The notes beneath the pieces are model-generated. The model saw only the letters and a program-made list of their open reading frames with translations. It searched no databases and had not been told where the DNA came from. The position numbers were made by a program, and so were the translations under genes. A stretch of 8,046 nucleotides of DNA. Origin: Pseudomonadota bacterium. Its GTDB lineage: Bacteria > Pseudomonadota > Alphaproteobacteria > Rhizobiales > Xanthobacteraceae. Of the stretch, positions 1 through 5,638 are shown in pieces (position 1 is the first letter of the stretch; each line of letters begins with the position of its first letter). The stretch covers positions 1 to 8,046 of the forward strand of contig JAEYVN010000033.1 of assembly GCA_023431725.1 (NCBI GenBank), written 5' to 3'.

Positions 1-559
1 TCTTCGCGAACTTGATGATCTCGCGCGAGATCTGCGCCTCGGCGGCGTAGCTCATGGTCGTATAGGGATGCGCCCAGTCGCCCTCGACGCCGAGACGGAT
101 GAATTCGTCGCGCTGCACGTTCAGCCAATGCTGCGCATAGGCGCGGCATTCCTGGCGGAAGGCAATCATCGCCTGCGGGTCGCTGAAATTCGGCTTGGCC
201 TTGCCCTTGGAGCGGTAATTCTCCTCCTCGACCTTCCATTCGATCGGCAGGCCGTGGCAGTCCCAGCCCGGCACGTAATTGGAGTCGAAGCCGAGCATCT
301 GCTGGCTGCGGGTGACCACGTCCTTCAGCACCTTGTTGAGCGCGTGGCCGATGTGGATGTTGCCGTTCGCATAGGGCGGACCATCGTGCAGGACGAACTT
401 GCGGCGGCCCTTCCCGGCCTCGCGCAGCTTGCCGTAGAGATCCTCGCTCTTCCAGCGCGCCAGCAGCGCCGGCTCGCGCTCGGGCAGGCCCGCACGCATC
501 GGGAATTGCGTCTGCGGCAGGAACAGGGTCTCGGAATAATCGCGTTTAGTCTCGGTCAT
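1..559 (-). CDS. ileS: Isoleucyl-tRNA synthetase, N-terminal part (runs off left edge)
   Basis: Cytoplasmic class I aminoacyl-tRNA synthetase that charges tRNA-Ile. Only the first 186 codons are in the window, out of a usual length of about 900 to 1000 residues. The reading shows the class I ATP-binding signature [12 protein letters not shown], with HIGH at residues 69-72, followed by [10 protein letters not shown] at about 98-107, both typical of the Ile/Val/Leu enzymes and closest to IleS. The KMSKS motif and the editing domain lie outside the window. I chose the ATG at 559-557 because AAGAG sits about 10 bases upstream. An in-frame ATG three codons earlier (568-566) leaves almost no room for a ribosome site. 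The gene follows ribF on the same strand after about 100 bases, the usual ribF-ileS(-lspA) order, so co-transcription is likely. Confidence 0.96.
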   Translation of the reverse strand, partial: MTETKRDYSETLFLPQTQFPMRAGLPEREPALLARWKSEDLYGKLREAGKGRRKFVLHDGPPYANGNIHIGHALNKVLKDVVTRSQQMLGFDSNYVPGWDCHGLPIEWKVEEENYRSKGKAKPNFSDPQAMIAFRQECRAYAQHWLNVQRDEFIRLGVEGDWAHPYTTMSYAAEAQISREIIKFAK

Positions 560-661
560 GTCCGGCATGCTCTTGGCGTGCGATCAGCCGACGGCGGCAT
601 CGCGCGCGAATTCGAAAGGCGGGGCGTGGTGTAGCAGGCGTATTGCAGCGCGCAAAGGCGC

Positions 662-1645
662 TCAAATCATGCCCAACGGCGGAAAAGCGTCACCCGACCG
701 GGCCAGCGCCTCGCGCGCCCGGGCGGAATCGACATTCATCTGCGCAATCAGCGCCTCGATGCCGTCGAACTTCTCCTCCGGGCGGATCCAGCCGATCAGG
801 GCGACATCGATGGTCTTGCCGTAGAGATCGCCGGAAAAATCGAACAGGAAGGTCTCCAGCAGCGGCGCGCCGTTGTCGAAGGTCGGACGGCGGCCGAAAC
901 TGGCCACCCCGTCATAGCGCTTGTCACCGATGCCGACCCGCACCGCATAGATGCCGTGCTTCAGGCGGCAGGCGGGATCGAGCTTGAGATTGGCGGTCGG
1001 AAAACCGAGGTCGCGGCCGCGTTTTTCGCCATGGATCACCTCGCCGGTGACAAACCAGGGATAACCGAGCAGTTCAGCCGCCTCGACCACCCGTCCGGCC
1101 TCCAGGGCGCCCCGAATGGTACCGGACGAGACCGGCCGTCCCTCGTCTTCCAGCGGCGGCGCCACATCGACCGGAAAGCCGTAGCGGGCGCCGGCATCCT
1201 TCAGAAAGGCGGGCGAGCCGCCCCGGCCCTGGCCGAAGTGGAAATCGAAGCCGACGGCGACGCCGGACACCGCCAGCCGCTCGACCAGGATCTTCGAGAC
1301 GAATTGCTCGGCCGGCAGGCTGGCCAGCGCGGCGTTGAAGGTCAGCACCACCGCACCGTCGACGCCGGTGGCCGCCAGGAGCCGCAACTTCTGCTTCTCA
1401 TCGGACAGACGAAACAACTTCTCGTCGGCGCGAAAATAGGACCGCGGATGCGGTTCGAGCGTGAGCACGGCCGCCGGCACCCCCGCGGCTGCGGCGCGGC
1501 GCTGCGCGCAGGCGATCACGGAGCGGTGGCCGCGATGCACGCCGTCGAAATTGCCGATGGCAACGACCGCGGTTCGCAACTTCGCAATGTCGGGACCGTC
1601 GTCATGGACGACGATGAACGGGTGATCCTGGGAGACAGACGGCAT
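662..1645 (-). CDS. ribF: Bifunctional riboflavin kinase / FAD synthetase
   Basis: Cytosolic enzyme of 327 residues that phosphorylates riboflavin to FMN and then adenylates FMN to FAD. The N-terminal adenylyltransferase half shows GNFDGVHRGH at 31-40, the HIGH-like nucleotide site, then VGFDFHFGQGRGG at 131-143 and SSGTIR at 173-178. The C-terminal flavokinase half shows GRDLGFPTANL at 210-220 with the PTAN nucleotide/metal motif, HGIYAV at 230-235 and LLETFLFDF at 262-270, whose Glu264 is the likely catalytic base. Length and domain order are normal for bacterial RibF. The ATG at 1645-1643 has no strong Shine-Dalgarno sequence, so the exact start is less certain than the gene. No FMN riboswitch-like leader was recognised in the 140 bases upstream. 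ileS lies directly downstream on the same strand. Confidence 0.96.
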   Translation of the reverse strand: MPSVSQDHPFIVVHDDGPDIAKLRTAVVAIGNFDGVHRGHRSVIACAQRRAAAAGVPAAVLTLEPHPRSYFRADEKLFRLSDEKQKLRLLAATGVDGAVVLTFNAALASLPAEQFVSKILVERLAVSGVAVGFDFHFGQGRGGSPAFLKDAGARYGFPVDVAPPLEDEGRPVSSGTIRGALEAGRVVEAAELLGYPWFVTGEVIHGEKRGRDLGFPTANLKLDPACRLKHGIYAVRVGIGDKRYDGVASFGRRPTFDNGAPLLETFLFDFSGDLYGKTIDVALIGWIRPEEKFDGIEALIAQMNVDSARAREALARSGDAFPPLGMI

Positions 1646-1678
1646 GCTCGATACGGCAGGGTGGCTTTACCAAAGGTG

Positions 1679-1727
1679 GAGCATGATGTTGTCCGAAAAC
1701 CGCTTCACACTTTTCGGCATCCTGCTC
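1679..1727. repeat. Rhizobial-type intergenic palindromic repeat
   Basis: An interrupted inverted repeat lies between maoC and ribF. The outer arms GAGCATGATG (1679-1688) and CATCCTGCTC (1718-1727) pair with one mismatch. The inner arms CCGAAAA (1693-1699) and TTTTCGG (1711-1717) pair perfectly around the loop CCGCTTCACAC. From memory, elements with this AAAACCGCTTCACACTTTT core flanked by GAGCATGAT-like ends are abundant between genes in Rhizobiales genomes, similar to RIME-type mosaic elements. The copy number in this genome cannot be seen here. It may act as an mRNA hairpin or partial terminator between maoC and ribF. Confidence 0.65.
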
Positions 1728-1736
1728 GCCGCATCG

Positions 1737-1757
1737 TGTCGGCCCGGTGGGCCGACA
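1737..1757 (-). terminator. Perfect GC-rich hairpin downstream of maoC
   Basis: Arms TGTCGGCCC (1737-1745) and GGGCCGACA (1749-1757) form a perfect 9-bp stem with a 3-base loop, 28 bases past the maoC stop and about 90 bases before ribF. No T-run follows on either strand, so it is at best a weak intrinsic terminator. It may instead stabilise the 3' end of the maoC message. It lies just beside the palindromic repeat at 1679-1727. Confidence 0.35.
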
Positions 1758-1785
1758 AGTCAAGACAGACCCGCCCGTCAGGGCA

Positions 1786-2250
1786 TTAGGCCTTGGGACG
1801 GCCCGGCACCGAGACAATGGCCTCGCCATCCAGCACGAGCTGGTGGTCCACCAGGGCCTCGCAATGCAGCTTCACCTTGCGACCCTCCCGGACCAGTTCC
1901 GTCACCTCGACGATGATCGATACGACATCCCCGATCTTGACCGGCGCGTGGAAATTGAGCGTCTGCGACCGATAGACCGCACCTGCGCCCGGCAGGCGCG
2001 TGCCCAGCACCGCCGAAATCAGGCTGGCCGTATAAAGCCCGTGCGCGATCCGCTGCCCGAAGCGGGTGCCGGCGGCATAGGTGTCGCACAGATGGATCGG
2101 ATTATCGTCGCCCGACACATTGGCGAAGCCGACGACATCGGTCTCCATTACCGACTTCATCAGGGTTTCGCGCATGCCGACGGCCAGATCCTCGAAATAC
2201 AGGGTCCGGACCATTCGCGGGTCGACGGCAGCTTTGGCGGGCACATTCAT
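1786..2250 (-). CDS. MaoC-family (R)-specific enoyl-CoA hydratase-like protein
   Basis: A 154-residue single hot-dog-fold protein of the MaoC/PhaJ type. Such enzymes add water to trans-2-enoyl-CoA to give (R)-3-hydroxyacyl-CoA, in fatty acid or polyhydroxyalkanoate metabolism. The hydratase-2 signature reads SGDDNPIH at 46-53, with Asp48 and His53 in the Asp-x4-His spacing of the catalytic pair in Aeromonas PhaJ. It is followed by FGQRIAHGLY at 64-73, also typical of the family. The true acyl substrate cannot be told from sequence. The ATG at 2250 gives a normal length but has no clear ribosome site; Met13 (about 2214) is an alternative start close to the conserved region. It reads toward ribF on the same strand, separated by two hairpins, and diverges from the CheY-like gene. 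Confidence 0.88.
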   Translation of the reverse strand: MNVPAKAAVDPRMVRTLYFEDLAVGMRETLMKSVMETDVVGFANVSGDDNPIHLCDTYAAGTRFGQRIAHGLYTASLISAVLGTRLPGAGAVYRSQTLNFHAPVKIGDVVSIIVEVTELVREGRKVKLHCEALVDHQLVLDGEAIVSVPGRPKA

Positions 2251-2372
2251 CAGAGAACTTGGCCGATCGGTTAATACAGCGTTAGCAAATACTACAGCGG
2301 CCGCGGAAAATGCACGCTTTTCATGCCCATCGGTATTTCCGCAAATTTTAGCCGATTAACGGGTTTTTCAAC

Positions 2373-2416
2373 GCATCCCGGTATGGTCCGCCCTACGGGC
2401 AGAACGCCCGGGATGC
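2373..2416 (+). promoter_or_regulatory. Nested inverted repeat in the leader of the CheY-like gene
   Basis: Arms GCATCCCGG (2373-2381) and CCGGGATGC (2408-2416) are perfect 9-bp complements separated by 26 bases. Inside lies a second small stem, GCCC (2390-2393) with GGGC (2397-2400), around the loop TAC. The whole element ends 42 bases before the ATG of the CheY-like gene, so it could be a folded 5' leader or an operator. No -10/-35 pair could be assigned with confidence in the 208-base divergent region 2251-2458. That region also holds a weaker inverted repeat, GCGGAAA (2303-2309) and TTTCCGC (2336-2342). Confidence 0.4.
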
Positions 2417-2458
2417 AGACTGCAAGCGGCGAACTGCTGCAGTGACGGAGCTGTGACG

Positions 2459-2857
2459 ATGTCGGTCAACCTCGCGATGCCCATTCTGGTCGTCGACGAC
2501 TACAACACCATGGTCCGCATTATCCGCAATTTGCTGAAACAGATCGGCTTTGAGGACATCGATGATGCCTCCGACGGCGCCGCGGCCCTCGTTCGCCTGC
2601 GTGAACGGCAATATGGCCTCGTCATCTCCGACTGGAACATGGAGCCGATGACCGGCTACGACCTGCTGAAGGAAATGCGCGCCGACCCGCAGCTGGCCCA
2701 TGTCCCCTTCATCATGATCACGGCGGAATCGAAAACCGAGAATGTGGTCGCCGCCAAACAGGCCGGCGTCAACAATTACATCGTCAAACCGTTCAACGCG
2801 CAGACCCTGAAGAGCAAGATCGACGCGGTCTTCGCCAGCGAGACACAAGCGGCTTAA
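2459..2857 (+). CDS. Single-domain CheY-like response regulator
   Basis: A 132-residue cytosolic receiver domain with no output domain. It acts by phosphorylation of one Asp and binding to a partner protein. Every key CheY residue is present, shifted by one from E. coli CheY: acidic pair Asp13-Asp14, phosphoacceptor Asp58 in SDWNMEPMTGYDLL, switch Thr88 in MITAES, aromatic Tyr107 and Lys110 in NNYIVKPF. The close match to CheY around the DWNM motif suggests a chemotaxis or motility role, possibly like the CheY-like c-di-GMP effectors (Cle) of Caulobacter, but no che or flagellar genes adjoin it. I chose the ATG at 2459 because GGAG (2447-2450) lies 8 bases upstream. The in-frame GTG at 2453 would sit only 2 bases from that site. 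The cognate kinase is unknown. Confidence 0.93.
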   Translation: MSVNLAMPILVVDDYNTMVRIIRNLLKQIGFEDIDDASDGAAALVRLRERQYGLVISDWNMEPMTGYDLLKEMRADPQLAHVPFIMITAESKTENVVAAKQAGVNNYIVKPFNAQTLKSKIDAVFASETQAA

Positions 2858-2926
2858 CACCAGGCCGCTCTTTCGAACATCACGCCATCGGTTCCACCAG
2901 GGCACTCCGCAGCCGGCGGCGGCCAC

Positions 2927-2956
2927 TTGCTATTTAAAGACCGAATGGTCTATATT
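2927..2956 (+). promoter_or_regulatory. tetR promoter with embedded operator
   Basis: A likely -35 TTGCTA (2927-2932) and -10 TATATT (2951-2956) are spaced by 18 bases. Between them lies the inverted repeat AGACCGAATGGTCT (2938-2951), with 5-bp arms AGACC/GGTCT. The same motif recurs before the exporter gene at 3618-3631. A repressor bound here would cover the space between the two promoter elements, so negative autoregulation by the adjacent TetR protein is expected. The -10 ends only 5 bases before the ATG, which suggests a leaderless message. Confidence 0.7.
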
Positions 2957-2961
2957 GCGGC

Positions 2962-3576
2962 ATGAGCCGCCGAACCCCAGCGCAGTCGGCCCGTGGCCGC
3001 CCCCGAAGTTTCGACACCGACGCCGCCGTCGAGCGCGCGATGAATGCGTTCTGGTCGCGCGGCTATCACGCCACGGCGCTGCCGGACCTGCTTCGTGCGA
3101 CGAGGCTCTCGCGTGGCAGCCTGTATGCCGCGTTCGGCGACAAGCACTCACTCTTCCTGCGGGCGCTCGATCGGTACATTGCCGATGCCCTGGCACGAAT
3201 GGATGTCGAACTCGCCTCCGACAGCAAGCCGATCGACGGCCTGCGGGCCTATCTCGCCGGCTATGTTGATCGCACGAGCGGTGCCAATGGCCGGCGCGGA
3301 TGCCTGCTGGTGGCCACGGCCATGGAACTGGCCGGCCGTGACGCCGAGGTCGATCAACGCATCGCGGGCTTCTTCAAAGCGATGGAGGCCAAGGTGGCCG
3401 ATGCGCTTTCCCGCGCAAAGGCGGCCGGCCGGTTGGCCGATGGCGTCGAGCCTTCCAGTGCCGCCCGCATTCTCGTCTGTTTCGTCGAGGGGCTGCGCGT
3501 GATCGGCAAAACGGCGCCGACACGGACCGCGTCGCAAGCCACCGCCGACGCTCTCCTCGACCGCTTCATCACCTAG
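2962..3576 (+). CDS. TetR-family transcriptional repressor
   Basis: A 204-residue DNA-binding repressor. The N-terminal TetR domain covers about residues 20-70, with the helix-turn-helix at about 39-58 and the family signature SRGSLYAAFGDKHSLF. The C-terminal ligand domain contains RGCLLVATAMELA at 112-124. By eye, Cys114 and Lys183 align with Cys106 and Lys175 of E. coli NemR at the same offset of eight residues, which hints at sensing of reactive electrophiles or oxidants. That is inference. The start ATG at 2962 has no Shine-Dalgarno sequence, and the probable -10 ends five bases before it. The exporter gene follows after 72 bases. A matching operator stands before each of the two genes, so this protein probably controls both itself and the exporter. 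Confidence 0.93.
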   Translation: MSRRTPAQSARGRPRSFDTDAAVERAMNAFWSRGYHATALPDLLRATRLSRGSLYAAFGDKHSLFLRALDRYIADALARMDVELASDSKPIDGLRAYLAGYVDRTSGANGRRGCLLVATAMELAGRDAEVDQRIAGFFKAMEAKVADALSRAKAAGRLADGVEPSSAARILVCFVEGLRVIGKTAPTRTASQATADALLDRFIT

Positions 3577-3617
3577 ACAATCGCAAAGACGCAGCGGTCG
3601 TCGGCGCGTCCATATCT

Positions 3618-3641
3618 AGACCGATCGGTCTTAAAAGGAGG
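3618..3641 (+). promoter_or_regulatory. Operator and strong ribosome site of the exporter gene
   Basis: AGACCGATCGGTCT (3618-3631) is a perfect 14-bp palindrome and shares its AGACC/GGTCT arms and spacing with the site in the tetR promoter. It is followed by a near-ideal Shine-Dalgarno AGGAGG (3636-3641), 7 bases before the ATG at 3649. A possible -10 TATCTA (3613-3618) abuts the palindrome, which would place the operator over the start of transcription. No good -35 was found. Binding by the upstream TetR protein is inferred from the repeated site and the gene order. Confidence 0.75.
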
Positions 3642-3648
3642 AAATCCA

Positions 3649-4521
3649 ATGTCCGCCATCCAGATCGCCTGCGCGATATTGGTCCCCTTGCTCTGGGGTT
3701 ATCAGTTCGTGGCCATCAAGGTGGGCGTTCAGGAATTTCCGCCCCTCTTCTTTCTCGCGCTGCGCTTCCTGGCCATCGCGGCGCTGCTGATCCCGTTTGT
3801 CAAAAGGCCGACACGTCAACAGTTCGGCCCCATCGCAACGATTTCGGTTTTCTTTGGCGGGCTGAACTTCGGGCTCTTCTATGTCGGCCTTGGGCTTGGC
3901 TCGGGCAGCATGTCGGCGATCGCGTATCAAATCGCCACGCCCTTCACCATCCTGCTGGCCTGGCCGCTGCTTGCGGAGAAGCCGTCGCTCACCACATCCG
4001 CCGGCGTGCTGCTTGCCTTTGCCGGCGTGGTCGTGTTGGCCGCGGGACCTGGCCTGTCCGGAAACGCGCTTCCGCTGCTGCTCGTCGTCGGCGCAGCCTT
4101 CGCATTCGCGGTGTCCAACGTGTTGACGAAACGCTACGGCCCGTTTGATCCCTTGATGTTGATGGGATGGTCATCGCTGCTGACAGTGCCGCAGGTCCTG
4201 GTGATGTCGCTGCTCCTTGAGCACGGACAAATGGCGAGCCTTGCCACGGCGGATGAACGGGGCTGGCTCGCGCTCGCCTACACCATCTTCATCGGAGGAA
4301 TTGTCGGCTTCGGCCTTTGGTTCTGGCTGATTGCCCGTTGCTCCATGAACCGGGTCGCACCATTCGGCCTGCTGCTGCCGGTGTTCGCCGTGATGTCCAG
4401 CGTGTTGTTTCTCGGCGAGCTGATGACGCCGCAGTTGATCGCCGGCGGCCTGCTCGCCATCTCGGGCGTCGCCATCGCACAGGTCAAGCCGGGCGCGCGA
4501 CATGTGCGATGCCCCGCTTGA
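3649..4521 (+). CDS. EamA-family DMT transporter (exporter)
   Basis: A 290-residue inner-membrane protein with about ten hydrophobic segments, at roughly 4-22, 31-51, 62-83, 88-108, 114-133, 139-160, 167-190, 206-228, 236-256 and 261-279. They form the two EamA repeats of drug/metabolite transporters. Stretches such as WGYQFVAIKVG (16-26) with PPLFFLALRF (31-40), and GIVGFGLW (217-224) with RVAPFGLLLPV (235-245), closely resemble E. coli EamA (YdeD), an O-acetylserine/cysteine exporter. Substrate is not predictable in this family, so export of cysteine-type metabolites or a toxic compound is only a suggestion. It has a strong ribosome site and a palindromic operator directly upstream, next to a divergence-free tetR gene on the same strand, so it is probably induced when the repressor binds its ligand. 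It converges with the HAD gene after 63 bases. Confidence 0.93.
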   Translation: MSAIQIACAILVPLLWGYQFVAIKVGVQEFPPLFFLALRFLAIAALLIPFVKRPTRQQFGPIATISVFFGGLNFGLFYVGLGLGSGSMSAIAYQIATPFTILLAWPLLAEKPSLTTSAGVLLAFAGVVVLAAGPGLSGNALPLLLVVGAAFAFAVSNVLTKRYGPFDPLMLMGWSSLLTVPQVLVMSLLLEHGQMASLATADERGWLALAYTIFIGGIVGFGLWFWLIARCSMNRVAPFGLLLPVFAVMSSVLFLGELMTPQLIAGGLLAISGVAIAQVKPGARHVRCPA

Positions 4522-4584
4522 GTACGCCATGAACGACATGGATGCCGCGACCCGCGCGGGCATGATGATGCGCCTTACTGAAAC

Positions 4585-5442
4585 TCACCACTTCAGCCGG
4601 CGAGCGATGGCGCGCGGCTTGCCGCCGGCCGCGATCAGCACGCGCTCGACCGCATCCGGATCGGGATCATCGCGGCCGCCGAATTCGGCCGCGTGAATGC
4701 CGGCCGTGACGAACATGCAATCGATGCCGTAGCCGGCCGCACCGGCAAAATCGGTGCGCACGGAATCGCCGATCGCCAGCACGCGCTTGCGATCCACCGG
4801 CTTGCCGCGTGCATCCTGCGCGAGCTGCAGCGCGAGATCGTAGATCGGCGCATAGGGCTTGCCGGCATAGAGAACATCGCCGCCCATCTTCACGTAGAGA
4901 TCGGCGATCGCACCCGCGCAATAGAGAACCGCATCGCCGCGTTCGACGATGACATCGGGATTGCCGCACACCATGAACAGATTGCGCGCCCGCATCGCCT
5001 CCAGCATCGGACGATAATCTTCGCCCGTTTCCGTATCCTCGTGGAACAGGCCGGTGCAGATGACATAATCCGCGCTTTCGACCGGCGCGAATTGCACGTC
5101 CAGTCCTTCGAATGTCGCAAGATCGCGTTGCGGACCGATATGCAGGATGGTCTGTCCCGGCCGCTGCGCGATCACGTTACGCGTCACGTCACCCGACGCG
5201 ACGATCGCGTCATAGACGCTGCGCGGCGCGCCGAAATGCGCGAGCTGGCTGGCGACCACGCCATTGGGGCGCGGCGCATTGGTGATCAGCACCACAGTTC
5301 CGCCGCCGTCGCGAAAACGCGTCAACGCTTCGCAGGCATCCGGAAATGCGGCGACGCCGTTATGCACGACACCCCAGACATCGGACAAAACGACATCATA
5401 ATCCGGCGCAAGAGCCGCCAAGCTTTCTGAGAAAATTGTCAA
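4585..5442 (-). CDS. HAD class IIA phosphatase-like protein (DVWG subfamily)
   Basis: A NagD-like HAD protein of 285 residues from the TTG at 5442. It resembles the alphaproteobacterial subfamily I recall as TIGR01459. Motif I is LSDVWGVVHNG with the nucleophile Asp21; the usual second Asp (DxD) is replaced by Trp23. Motif II is LITNAPRP with Thr54, the motif III Lys is in YAGKPY (Lys195), and motif IV is AIGDSVRTDF with Asp226 and Asp231. Between motifs II and III lies a class II cap. The substrate is unknown, and activity is uncertain because the acid/base Asp is missing. The frame is open to a GTG at 5502 (305 residues), but those 20 extra residues look unlike the family, and the TTG restores a start MTIFSESLAALAP. 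Neither start has a good ribosome site. Confidence 0.88.
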   Translation of the reverse strand: MTIFSESLAALAPDYDVVLSDVWGVVHNGVAAFPDACEALTRFRDGGGTVVLITNAPRPNGVVASQLAHFGAPRSVYDAIVASGDVTRNVIAQRPGQTILHIGPQRDLATFEGLDVQFAPVESADYVICTGLFHEDTETGEDYRPMLEAMRARNLFMVCGNPDVIVERGDAVLYCAGAIADLYVKMGGDVLYAGKPYAPIYDLALQLAQDARGKPVDRKRVLAIGDSVRTDFAGAAGYGIDCMFVTAGIHAAEFGGRDDPDPDAVERVLIAAGGKPRAIARRLKW

Positions 5443-5510
5443 GGGAGATCCCGATCCATGGCAGAGGCGGGTCGATTTAGCGCGGCGAAGCGCTGCCGTC
5501 ACCCTCTCAT

Positions 5511-5531
5511 ATCGTCCTGGTACCGGACGAT
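5511..5531. repeat. Inverted repeat in divergent intergenic region
   Basis: Arms ATCGTCC (5511-5517) and GGACGAT (5525-5531) are perfect complements around the 7-base centre TGGTACC. The element lies between the HAD gene and the 156-residue plus-strand gene, about 28 bases upstream of the sigma-54-like motif at 5559. It could be an operator or an activator site. No protein can be assigned. Confidence 0.35.
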
Positions 5532-5558
5532 ACCGATGGGGCCATCACGGGTCGAATG

Positions 5559-5575
5559 TGGGCGCCAGATTTGCT
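5559..5575 (+). promoter_or_regulatory. Sigma-54-like -24/-12 promoter for the 156-residue gene
   Basis: TGGGCGCCAGATTTGCT has GG (5561-5562) and GC (5573-5574) separated by exactly ten bases. It matches 9 of the 12 defined positions of the sigma-54 consensus TGGCACG-N4-TTGCW. Transcription would begin near 5586, leaving a leader of about 53 bases before the ATG at 5639. The same bipartite motif occurs before the EAL gene at 7661-7646 on the minus strand, which supports a functional role. Confidence 0.5.
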
Positions 5576-5638
5576 ATCCTGATTCCGTGCAGCGTTCGGT
5601 GCGTAAAGCGTAATTTGCTCACGCGACTGGAGGTTTCC

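Noticed and set aside
68..634. Plus-strand open frame of 188 codons
   Set aside because: It is antisense to ileS, whose HIGH and [10 protein letters not shown] motifs are clear.
956..1789. Plus-strand open frame of 277 codons
   Set aside because: It lies opposite ribF, which has full family motifs. The composition is shadow-like and the frame has no ribosome site.
2263..2270. CCGATCGG upstream of maoC as a third TetR operator
   Set aside because: It shares only the 8-base self-complementary core. The flanking AGA and TCT that define the two other sites are absent.
2453..2455. GTG as the start of the CheY-like gene
   Set aside because: The GGAG site would be only 2 bases away. The ATG at 2459 has the normal 8-base spacing.
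2393..2926. Minus-strand open frame of 177 codons
   Set aside because: It lies opposite the CheY-like gene and has no family features.
4522..4584. Terminator or small gene between the convergent exporter and HAD genes
   Set aside because: No stem with a T-run and no credible start with a ribosome site were found in these 63 bases.
5558..5638. 27-codon N-terminal extension of the 156-residue protein
   Set aside because: It would start inside the promoter-like motif and has no ribosome site. The ATG at 5639 has GGAGG at 5-base spacing.
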